Shown: positions 33,147 to 41,807 of the stretch, piece by piece
Numbering within the stretch: position 1 is the stretch's first letter
Layout of the letters: the number at the start of each line of letters is the position of its first letter
Assembly (NCBI GenBank): GCA_013423325.1
Contig: BLJB01000059.1
Coordinates: 1 to 64,000 of the forward strand
Source: Usnea hakonensis
Taxonomy: Eukaryota; Ascomycota; Lecanoromycetes; Lecanorales; Parmeliaceae
Direction of reading: 5' to 3'
DNA length: 64,000 bases
Translations under genes and position numbers: made by a program
Notes under the pieces: model-generated
Seen by the model: the letters and a program-made list of their open reading frames with translations, nothing else
Told to the model about the DNA's origin: nothing
Databases searched by the model: none

Positions 33147-34634
33147 TCAAACAGTACGCTCCCTTTCTTCTCCCTCTTGTAGTCTGATCCGTCCCACAGC
33201 CCTTCGCTCTTCCCACCTATCCTGCGCCCTGAAACTCCAATGGCAAAGCATCCCTGCCACAAATCCGATAGCATCGTTCTTGAAAGCCAGTATCCCCGCC
33301 ACAGTCATAAACATGATCGCCCACCGCCTCTTCCTCTCCTCCTCCGCCAATTCCCTCCCTTTAGCACCCCCACCCTCTTCCCCTAAGCTACCCAAATCCC
33401 TAGACCGAGCAGTATTCAAACTTTCCCCAACACCCACTAGCTCTAAACCTGCCGCGATGACCAAGATACACAACAGGACATTCGGAAACCCGTTGAAAAT
33501 TGACAGTGCGATTTCGCTGGCGAAGAGGCCGAGCAGGAGTTTCAGCAAGCCGAGAAATATAATGCTGGCGCCTGAGCGCGCTCCGAAGCGGTATTGCGCC
33601 GCCAGTCCCCCGGAGCCGTGGCAGACGGGCATGGCGCCGAACCAGCAGCCTACGAGGTTGATGGCCGCGACGCTGAGGCCTATACTTGTTGTTGAGGGCG
33701 TTTGGATGTGTGGGAGGAGGTCTTGGGCTAGGAACGCAACGGCGATGACGGAATTGAGGGTTGTGAGGGGTAGCTGGCCGATGCCGGCTTCTAGGGTGCC
33801 CTTGGAGAAGTCTTGGGGGGAGGGGATGAAGGTGGAGGGGTGCCAGATGGTGAAGCCGGGTCTGGAATCGACGGCCCAGTCTGAGTAGAGCCAGTCAGTG
33901 CCTATGACGGATATGGTGCCGATGAGGAAGATTATGAGGGCAAAGGGGAAGCGGCGGAAGGTTGAGCTGGCTAGTAAGACTAGGAAGGCGAGGATGAGGA
34001 CGACTGGGTTAGCACCGGTGCGGTCGAAATGGGGGTAGAGATTTCCAGCGGATATGATCAGGGATAGACCGGTGCCGACTTGTATTCCCTTGACTACCGG
34101 GATAGGGATTCTTTCGGTAAACCAATGTATCAGTCCTGTGATACTCAGCAATCCTACAGCAGCGGCGACGAAGATGCCCGCGCTCGCTATCTCGGCTTGG
34201 CTAAAGTTTCGTGCTAGAGCTACGGCCGCGATCGCTTTCATGGGCTGCACAGGCAAGGGAATGCCAAAAGCTAGACCGGTCAGGATATTGGCGAGTCCGT
34301 TGAAGACGAGCGTGCTGGAGATGGAGATGGTCCCATTTTGCGTCAGAGCGATGAGAATGGGGAGAAGGGTGCCGGTGTCACCGAAGGAGCCGGATATCTC
34401 GGTGAGGGGCTGGCGGTAGAAGGTCTCTAGGTTGTATCGCTGGGTTTGGTAGAAGTCGGTCTTTGCTTTCTGGGTGGACTCTTTCAGGACTGTCAGGTAG
34501 TGGGACCGCCTTGAAGGCGCTGGGGTTGGGTCGTCTACGTTAGGCATGGTGTGGTGATCCATGTTATCCTGCGGGCTGACGAAAGATTTGTAGAAATGCC
34601 ATCGTCTAAGGAAGCCCAGAAAGGTCATCTGCAT
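33147..34634 (-). CDS. MOT1-type molybdate transporter
   Basis: Single exon, 495 residues. Matches the molybdate/sulfate transporter family typified by plant and algal MOT1. The first conserved block is QPLTEISGSFGDTGTLLPIL, the second FGIPLPVQPMKAIAAVALAR; both are signature motifs of this family. About ten hydrophobic segments follow (for example AGIFVAAAVGLLSITGLIHW and VVLILAFLVLLASS), with a hydrophilic loop rich in Gly and Arg near 420-440. It would import molybdate for the molybdenum cofactor of nitrate reductase and related enzymes. In-frame Met25 (MDHHTMPNVDD, at 34562) is an alternative start and removes a basic N-terminal stretch. Only 147 bp separate it from the divergent MRPL22 gene. 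Confidence 0.87.
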   Translation of the reverse strand: MQMTFLGFLRRWHFYKSFVSPQDNMDHHTMPNVDDPTPAPSRRSHYLTVLKESTQKAKTDFYQTQRYNLETFYRQPLTEISGSFGDTGTLLPILIALTQNGTISISSTLVFNGLANILTGLAFGIPLPVQPMKAIAAVALARNFSQAEIASAGIFVAAAVGLLSITGLIHWFTERIPIPVVKGIQVGTGLSLIISAGNLYPHFDRTGANPVVLILAFLVLLASSTFRRFPFALIIFLIGTISVIGTDWLYSDWAVDSRPGFTIWHPSTFIPSPQDFSKGTLEAGIGQLPLTTLNSVIAVAFLAQDLLPHIQTPSTTSIGLSVAAINLVGCWFGAMPVCHGSGGLAAQYRFGARSGASIIFLGLLKLLLGLFASEIALSIFNGFPNVLLCILVIAAGLELVGVGESLNTARSRDLGSLGEEGGGAKGRELAEEERKRRWAIMFMTVAGILAFKNDAIGFVAGMLCHWSFRAQDRWEERRAVGRIRLQEGEERERTV

Positions 34635-34781
34635 GGGCGCCGCGGATGTGGCTTGGACCTAGTCGCTAAAGCGCTTAACGCGTTAACATGTTCCTCTTAA
34701 CTAAAGTAAGTAAACTCAAGTAAGTAGAATTCATGTTGCGTCTGCTTGGATGTTGCCAGTAAAGGCTCTGCCATCCTCGTC
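34635..34781. promoter_or_regulatory. Compact bidirectional promoter (MOT1-like / MRPL22)
   Basis: 147 bp between divergent coding starts, so one short region must drive both genes. It contains aactaaagtaagtaaactca and aagtaagtag, further copies of the recurrent motif, and a gcgcttaacgcgttaac palindrome-like block at 34670-34686. Confidence 0.55.
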
Positions 34782-35991
34782 ATGAGTCTCTCCAATCCGC
34801 GAAAGCGGCTGCTTCAATCAGGTGCGTACTGTTTCCACTCATTCACGATTTAACTGATGCCACTGACCGCCTTCCAATAGGCAACTCCCTTCTCCCCAAG
34901 TCCCACTTCCACCCTCTCGTCGCATGTCCTTACCGCCACCAGCGGCGAACCGCCCTAGCAGACTTTCTCAAAAATCCCTTCAATCCCTTCAAATCCCGGA
35001 GAAAAAGACAGCCCCTCGACCCTTCGTCACTTGAGTTTGTCAACGCAAAAGAAGCCGCGAAAGCCAAGCAAAAAGAAGAACGCTCCAAGCTTCCCAAAAC
35101 TGGCGGTATAGCACCAGGTTCCATTCTCGATACACTCGATCCGCAAAAACCAGATACACAAGGTGAAAAAAGTAAAGGCCTCATCCGCGACCCGAAAAAC
35201 ATGGCAGCGGCGCTCGACCCGACGCCCAGAGCTAGGGAACGATGGGAGCGGAAAATGGTGATTCGAGAGGTGAAGAACCGGTGGCGTATGAGCAAGACGG
35301 TAAAGCTAGCGAGGACGGAGAGAAGCCATTTGAGCAAGAGCGCATTCTTCAAGACGAGCGTGAAGAAGCTGTTCCCGCTTGCGAACCAGATCACAGGGAA
35401 GCCGTTGAGCGAAGCCATGGTGCAGATGCGTTTCAGCAAGAAGAAAGCGGCGCAGGACGTGCTGAGGCATTTGGAGTATGCGAGAGATCAAGCGGTGGCG
35501 ATTAGAGGGATGGGGTTGGGGCAGGTGCAGGGGCCGTCGGAGACGGCGGACAGTCAGGGAACGGAGGAGCCGCAGGAGCCGAAGCAGGAAGAAGAGCGGT
35601 TGGTAATACAGGATAAAAACGGCAAACGGCGAACCATCACCGACCGATCGGCCATGTACGTCGATGAGGCGTGGGTAGGAAGGGGCCCTTTTGGTAGGGG
35701 CCTCGACCATCGGGCCAGAGGCCAGATCAATCGTTTGAGGCTGCCTTATACTAGTAAGTCTCCATCATTATTCCTGCTTGAATTACCCCCTTTGGCAGAA
35801 CAGTATATATCAAAAATAGGGACATGGACCACTGATTCTCACTTCATTTAGGTATTTCTGTGGTGCTGAAGGAGGAGGCTACGAGGATTCGCCAGGCCAA
35901 AGATAGGGAAGAGAAGAGGCTGAGGAAGAAGGTTTGGGTGCCGTTGCTCGATAGACCTGTTACGGCGCAGAGGCAGTATCCGCTGTGGTGA
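34782..35991 (+). CDS. MRPL22: Mitochondrial large-subunit ribosomal protein uL22m
   Basis: Component of the mitochondrial 54S subunit lining the exit tunnel. Three exons, 34782-34821, 34881-35753 and 35852-35991, give 350 residues. The N-terminus MSLSNPRKRLLQSGNSLLPK, followed by a run of basic residues (RHQRRTALADFLKNPFNPFK), fits a mitochondrial protein. The L22 core begins near residue 150 with KLFPLANQITGKPLSEAMVQ, MRFSKKKAAQDVLRHLEYAR and ends with the hairpin YVDEAWVGRGPFGRGLDHRA then RGQINRLRLPYTSISVVLKE. C-terminus RPVTAQRQYPLW. The last exon is out of frame with the genomic open frame and is required for the hairpin strand SISVVLKEE. Confidence 0.9.
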
Positions 35992-36296
35992 TTGTAGCGA
36001 GGCGATTGGAGCTGGTTGTATATCACTCAGACTATGTAATTTTTCTTGAGCTTTCAACCATTGCATCCATCCTCTCCTCCCCCGCTCTGCTCTGCAGGAG
36101 CAATCAACCCATCCTTCCTTCCTTTTCAATTCGCCAGTCTGCACTGCACGTCCCCTAGCATTTCCCTCGATAGAGATACAAATTGTAATTCCATCACGAA
36201 TGGATATTTCATCAACTGCTATTGTCTTATCGGCGTGATATCTATTGACCGTTTGAAAGGAAGTACGTTCGTTCAGCATTTTAGGTAGCACGCTCA
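35992..36296. other. Intergenic, no gene seen
   Basis: 3' region of MRPL22. Nothing coding recognised. Confidence 0.4.
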
Positions 36297-36500
36297 CTGG
36301 CTTTTGGGGCTGAGGGATGGAGGTCGTATGGTTGGGTGGGATTGGGTGGGGGAGTTTTGTTTTTTTTTTTTTTTGGGGAAGGGGGGGGGTGGGGGGGGGG
36401 GGGGGGTANNGTTGGGGGGGGTTGGGGGGGGGGGTTTTGTTTTTTTTTTTTTTTGGAGAAGGGAGGGGATTGGTGGGTGGTGGAGGTATGGGTGGAAGGG
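36297..36500. repeat. G/T homopolymer tract with a 2-base N gap
   Basis: Two copies of a block (g)ttttg followed by a T run of about 15 and then ggggaagg or ggagaagg flank long G runs. Two unresolved bases (nn) are at 36409-36410. This is low-complexity DNA that sequencing resolves poorly; the copy number and the exact length of the G runs should not be trusted. Confidence 0.85.
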
Positions 36501-36968
36501 AGGGAGTTCATGATGGAGTGCGGAGGTGAGTCTGTCAGGCGGTCGTTCGCTCAATGGATCCATATTACCAGTCACGATACTTCCCATCATCTACTCTTCC
36601 GCAAGTCCTGCGTTACTCTTCAAATCATTCCTCTTATGCATGTCCCAAATCTTGCAATGACTCTCAGTGCGCCAATCACTCTGGCTAGCAAGTGGTATTG
36701 ATCAGAAGGGCTTGTTTTCGATTTCGATTTCGATTGAGATGGACAAGGCTATGTATGCTGATCACGAGGATTTATTTATTGTACTTGGTATGTGAATCAT
36801 CGCAAGAGGTGTGGTTGAACTATTGACAGGGCATGATGGCTTCGAAGATAAGAGAGGAGAACAAGGAAAGAAGGAGGGAACACGAACAAAGCCACAACTC
36901 CGTTTTTCACTCCTTCGCTATGCTTGACATCTTCTTTCCTCCCTTCCTACATGCCTTCCGTGCATCAT
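36501..36968. other. Intergenic, no gene seen
   Basis: 3' side of the FGRNK-motif gene. A gatttcgatttcgattgag simple-sequence run lies at 36719-36739. No coding signal. Confidence 0.4.
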
Positions 36969-38607
36969 TTACTTGGCAAGTTGGCTAGCCAGACAGCGGG
37001 CTGTAATTGCTTCGCTACTCATTTCGTGGACACCGCCATCTTCCCCTTCCTCAACCTCTTCCTCATTGTCTTTGTCATCCAGGAATGAGGACTCTCCTTC
37101 GGAACCGTGCTTTTCGAAGCCGCGTGTGAGACGACGGCGATGGCGGCGCTTGGTGAGGGGGGCTTCGGAGTCGGAGACTTGGTCGACGGCTTTGCGCTTG
37201 TGGTGCGCGGTGGCGTTGTCGGTGGGTGGGGTCTTGCGCTTTTCGATCGCGGTAGAGGTGTTGATGTCGGTGTCGGGGGTTTGGAGCTTTTTGGAGGCCG
37301 AGGGGGAGCGAGAGGTCTTGGGGGTCTTGGCTGGTGAGCCCTTTTTGGCGGCCATCTCTTGAATGTATTTGGTGTTTGCATGCGTCTTTCTTCTAAAGAC
37401 GGACTGGGTGATTTTTTTGTAGCCTGATTCTTTCTTCGGGGTAGGCTTCTTGGCTTCTTCCGCTTTTTGGACGCAGGGAAGGAACTCGACGCCTGGGAAC
37501 GTTTTGTGCTGTACTTCTCGTTTCTTGTACTCTGCTTCCTCAAACTTGTTCGCGATCACGTTGAGAACGTCGCGGATCTGGGCAAAGGACTTGTTGGCGC
37601 CAAGGTGAGGGAGCAGGAAACGCTCCCAGCAGGATGAGAGATGGTTCGTATAGCCAGTACCATCCTTGTTCTCTTTATCCAGAGCAATCTTCTCTGTTTT
37701 GCGCAAAGAGATGGTCCAGGTGTGGATCTTGCCCCAGTCTTCAAATTTATCGAGCTGCTCATGAACCAGATCAAGCTGGGTGATATGCCAATTCTGAACT
37801 AACTCTGCGCGATACTTCTTTCGCTGGTAGTGTTTTCGGCACCAGAAGATCCAAAGATCTTCCGGCAGCTCTCGTGTGCAGGCCTTGTTGCGGCCAAAGA
37901 TGTGGGATACAACTTTGCGGTGGTCGCTAGAGTTCGCGAGGCAAGTGGCGACTGCGACGCATTTCTCATCAATCTGTTGAGGGGCATCGTTATTATTGTC
38001 TGTGACCTCTGCGGCATCATTCTGCTAGTCATTAGCACCAATACTGGGAATGCAATAAAGGCTAGGGGAAGCACTAACCTGAGCTCCATCGCCAATGCTA
38101 TTGTCACTATTGGTGTTGTCATCGTCTTCCATTCCCGACTTTTCCATTCCAGGGCACTATAATCATGGTTGTTTAGCATTGATCTCGAATGTAATAGACC
38201 ATCTAGAGACTTTTCACTTACACAGGCCCCATGACCGACGATCATATCAGTGTTGACGCTATCTGAGTCGGAAGCCTCTACATATTCACGCTATGCAAAG
38301 TTAATCCCTACCCTTGTGAGTTTGCTTGTACTACTGACCTTAGGATCAGCATGGGAGCGGTACACAGCACTGACGCTCTCTGTGCTGAATCTATCTTGGT
38401 CCTATTCTGTGTCAGCTTCCTCTAACAAAATGGACACTGAATACGCTCAAGAGCGGCTAGATTACTGACCTGGACTCCATGATTGGTCCCAGCACTATCG
38501 TGAATGCTGGCAATGCTCTTTACGGCAGTATCGGTAACGGGCTTCCAGGGAGCCACAAGGTCGGCGTAATCATCAGGAGAATACAAAGACGACATAGTAG
38601 AAGACAT
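36969..38607 (-). CDS. Fungal nuclear protein with FGRNK...CRKHYQR motif
   Basis: Five exons (38470-38607, 38339-38401, 38222-38290, 38079-38156, 36969-38024), all introns phase 0, give 467 residues. The central domain (about 140-230) reads HIFGRNKACTRELPEDLWIF then WCRKHYQRKKYRAELVQNWH, followed by a helical QLDLVHEQLDKFEDW and TWTISLRKTEK. I recall this Cys/His-containing motif from uncharacterised fungal proteins but do not give a name. C-terminal half: Lys/Pro/Ser/Thr-rich with basic patches (KKRRHRRRLTR-like) and an acidic DDKDNEEEVEEGEDGG, like a nuclear or chromatin protein. The first exons encode acidic linkers (ASDSDSVNTD, EDDDNTNSDNS). A single-frame view would split the gene into three or four unrelated ORFs. 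Confidence 0.75.
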
Positions 38608-38824
38608 AGAGAAGACGAAGAGAAGTCAAAAGCTCTGTGCAGACACCGATATGTAAAGTGGATAGTGTTTTAATACTTGCAGGTCTGAAATTCGTCGCAG
38701 TTAAAAGCTGCACCGGAGACGTTCGAAGTTGGATGTTTGTGGTGATATTGGGAGTTGCGTAGGAGACGAGGAGAGACGAGCTATTTTTATGGTTGAGGAG
38801 TTATGATGTGTTAACAACTAGTGT
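38608..38824. promoter_or_regulatory. Upstream region of the FGRNK-motif gene
   Basis: Short promoter-proximal stretch between the coding start at 38607 and the repeat pair. No specific element identified. Confidence 0.35.
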
Positions 38825-38918
38825 CCACGATCAGAGGAAAAATGTGAATATGCGTGCAGGTGTTGAGATTAATCTCCGCACATAATTTTCCCCTCATCAT
38901 ACTTGTTCTTCACATAGA
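38825..38918. repeat. Direct repeat pair, copy 1 (~95 bp)
   Basis: Starts tccacgatcagaggaaaaat, ends ttttcccctcatcatacttg then ttcttcacatagagaac. Copy 2 follows at 38927-39030. Confidence 0.75.
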
Positions 38919-38926
38919 GAACGTCT

Positions 38927-39030
38927 CTACGATCAGAGGAAAATGTGACTATGAGTGTGGGTGCTAAGATGTCCCATATCCCCTCTCCGTAGCCAGTCTA
39001 CCCCTCATCATGCTTGTTCTTCACAAAGAA
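38927..39030. repeat. Direct repeat pair, copy 2 (~104 bp)
   Basis: Same ends as copy 1 (tctacgatcagaggaaaatg; ctacccctcatcatgcttgt then tcttcacaaagaac) but a diverged middle that is about ten bases longer. The pair resembles an old tandem duplication. Confidence 0.75.
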
Positions 39031-41348
39031 CATGGGCGCTAAAACATTTGGAAGACGGGGCAAGTGCACTTCGTCGACTCCTTGTAAGCCTTGCGCGAGA
39101 TTACGAACCAATAACAGGCTTGACATGATCTGAAACTGGAAGGTCTATGACAGACGGAAATTTGTTTCTGAACAAGTGAAGACGGGGGAACAGAAAACCA
39201 ATCAGAGCAGAGAGGTGGCAACCTCGTTTTGGCATGTCTAGCCAGATGCGCACCTCATAATCCTCAGTTTTTGATGCCATCTCACTGCTGCACAGCTTCC
39301 GATGAATGAATCCTGTTTGCATTAATAGGACTGCTCTATAAGTACTCCATCCCAACAGAGGTTTTGCTACAAAGGAACAAGCAGGCGTATCCGAGGTACA
39401 TGGTTTTGCTGGAGGAGTGTCTCGTGGCTCTTGACGTCACATCTATTCGAAGTGTGGCACAGTTTGAAGAGTAACTGGGGGGACTATTAAATCCATTGGC
39501 ACTGCAGCATCAAGGCACAGTCACAGTGTCATCCTTTACCTGCCTTGTAAGCGCCGGCCAGAAATTACGGCTCCTAACGTAGTGCGCTAGATGGGATCAG
39601 CATAAGGTACCGAGCGTCAAGGTACTTTAGCAGCCGATATTAATTGGTAGGACCTTTGATAATGTGAGATGAAGTTAACCATGTCGAAGACCAAAGTACT
39701 GGAATAATCCAAAGACTTGGTAGCTTGACCGATGACATTCTTACCGGGTACAAATAGTTAATCAGCACAAGGACAAGGACAACGCTATTAATGATTACCT
39801 GATGATTGAAACATTATTTGAAGCTTGACTTTTCTGGCGAGTCTGATCAAGTCCGTCTGAAAGTCACCCGTCAGGCACAGAGTAGGCTAGCTCTTTTGTA
39901 GCTAGCGTTGGCTTGTTCGCTACGGACGAGCCGACGAGCCGAAACCAGGGGGGCAGGTAAAGTAACCTTTAAACCTGGTAGGGATTAAGGGAAACCCGGG
40001 GATGAGGAAGTTGCTCATGTGCCTTTGAATTTTTGATCTCGGGACCTTGCGTGTCCCAGAAATAATAAGAATCATAATATTATTATTATTATCTTATTAT
40101 CATTAACGGTGTCACATCATCTCAAATGTTTTGCCTTTTCTCTGTAAAGTAGGTAGTTTCGACATGGGCCCTGCAGTCTACCCCTCATCCAGCGCAGGAG
40201 ATGGAAATACTTAGGTAGCAGTGCTACCTTACTTCCCCTCTCTTTCCGTCTCTCCAATGTCATAATTATATTATTTCACGGCCGAAGAGGGCAAGAGGGA
40301 GGCAGACTGCAGTCGTCTCATGACTTTGGCCCGGTTTCAGCCTTGCCTCATGATGAGGGGAGCTACTCTTATTGCTGGCTGATGCGCCCCTCATATTTTT
40401 ATCCACTCCATAACACTTTCACCTCACACAACCAATCTCAGCTGCATTCTCTTTGTCACAACTCCACAAAGGGTGGCATCATGCCCCGTTTTCCTTTTTT
40501 TTTGGCTCTATCTAACGGTCCATACATCTTAAGCCATATGTGGTACCGCTTATAGATAAGGTTCATGACACAGACTCTGGTCACCTATGTGCCGATGAAG
40601 CCACATAGTCAGCATTGTTCCGCGACGTCAAACGCATGAGCTCAAATTTCCCATAACACAACCTGCCAGCCGTAGCCCCACTTGAAACCTTTTCCGCCGA
40701 GCTTGGCGGACAAAGCTGGTCATAGTGTATAGCCACTCGTTGAGTATTTTGGAGCATGTGGTCACCATGTCAAAGTACCAGCTCTACCGTCTTGTGCCAC
40801 TGATCCAGCTCTTTCCAATCTTTCTGCCAATACTCCGGCTACCTGCGTAGCGATTCGAAGTGGTCAAGGGCAATCATATCGTCGTCATCATACGCTCCGA
40901 TAGAGCCGCTGTAGGTGACTCTTCGCTGGAGGTCAAAACGACACAACGCTGACTGGGGCGTAAATATAGGGGTCGTGGTAACGGCAATAGGTATCTCCAG
41001 CATGCTACTACCAGAGGGTATAGTTGCAAGTCTGCTGTAGGGGAAGGCAGGAAGCTGCTAAGAAATGTCGTTGAAGTGAAAAGACCTATTGCAGAGGCGG
41101 CCACGTCAGGGATTACCAGGAACGGGCCATCTTGATGTCTCCCAATAGGCTTTTGTCCTGTACAAGGACAAACATACTTGTTTCGCTAGAACAACCTCAT
41201 TAATATTCCTGACGGCCGCCGCCACTTCTACTATTGTCTCCACGAAAACGACCCTGTCAAGCTTGATGACGCTCATATCCATCCTTCAGTCTTAATAATC
41301 CATAGCAACGTCAAACTTCTCCTCGTTTCCTCCCTCTCGTCCGCCAGT
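39031..41348. other. Gene-poor block
   Basis: No gene that I can support. Features seen: an (att)n run at about 40077-40105; copies of the gtaaagta/taccttac motif at 39957-39966, 40144-40153 and 40223-40230; a near-palindrome ggtagcagtgctacc at 40214-40228. Open frames here (for example 39101-39355 and 40874-41104, minus) lack family resemblance. Confidence 0.4.
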
Positions 41349-41807
41349 CTAGAGGTGGGTATCCGCAATGCTCTTGATGTTCCTCTCATCCATCCCGCAT
41401 ATTTCCACATCGTACCGCTTCATTCCCTCTGAATCCTCAACAATGCGGGCTTGCTCAAGGTCGGAGAAGCCATGGATAATAGTGCAGATATTAAGCATGT
41501 TGGACGTATCAAGACTGGCCATGTGCCATTCGCATGTCCAGGGAAAACTAGCAAGATCGCTGGATGGGCCGAGGACCTGATTGATACATCGCTGGGCCGG
41601 TACTTCAAGGGCAAACGGAAGCTTCGAAATACGAAAAAGATCTGATGTGATACTCGCGCTCGCTGGGGATGGAGGGGGCGTAGGCCAAGGTGGGCGAGGT
41701 GGAGGTGGTGGTCTCGGTCTGGGAGGCATGCTTGCCTTGAAATTTCGTGTACTTGAGGGAGCACTCGAGTGGACAGCAATGCAAGATTGCCAAGAGATTC
41801 GCTCCAA
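41349..41807 (-). CDS. Hypothetical proline-rich protein, weak model
   Basis: Open frame of 152 codons with the sequence ERISWQSCIAVHSSAPS, a proline run (MPPRPRPPPPPRPPWPTPPP) and a more globular second half: ISKLPFALEVPAQRCINQVL, SFPWTCEWHMASLDTSNMLN, ICTIIHGFSDLEQARIVEDS, KRYDVEICGMDERNI. Four Cys in the second half could form disulfides. The true 5' end is unclear: upstream minus-strand reading MFESFKPQWSVLVVGMSKPL (from 42061) could be a first exon, but I found no splice pair that keeps frame. Codon periodicity seems real in the C-terminal half; the proline run may be low-complexity noise. No family recognised. Confidence 0.35.
   Translation of the reverse strand: MERISWQSCIAVHSSAPSSTRNFKASMPPRPRPPPPPRPPWPTPPPSPASASITSDLFRISKLPFALEVPAQRCINQVLGPSSDLASFPWTCEWHMASLDTSNMLNICTIIHGFSDLEQARIVEDSEGMKRYDVEICGMDERNIKSIADTHL

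Noticed and set aside
33010..33888. 292-codon plus-strand frame near the chitin synthase end
   Set aside because: Antisense to the MOT1-type transporter; its Ser/Pro-rich text is the reverse of membrane-segment codons.
36304..36701. Gly/Phe-rich and Pro/Lys-rich frames across the N gap
   Set aside because: Produced by G and T homopolymers and contain unknown residues; not genes.
40343..41104. Several 70-80 codon frames in the 40-41 kb block
   Set aside because: Short, overlapping on both strands, without motif or splice support.
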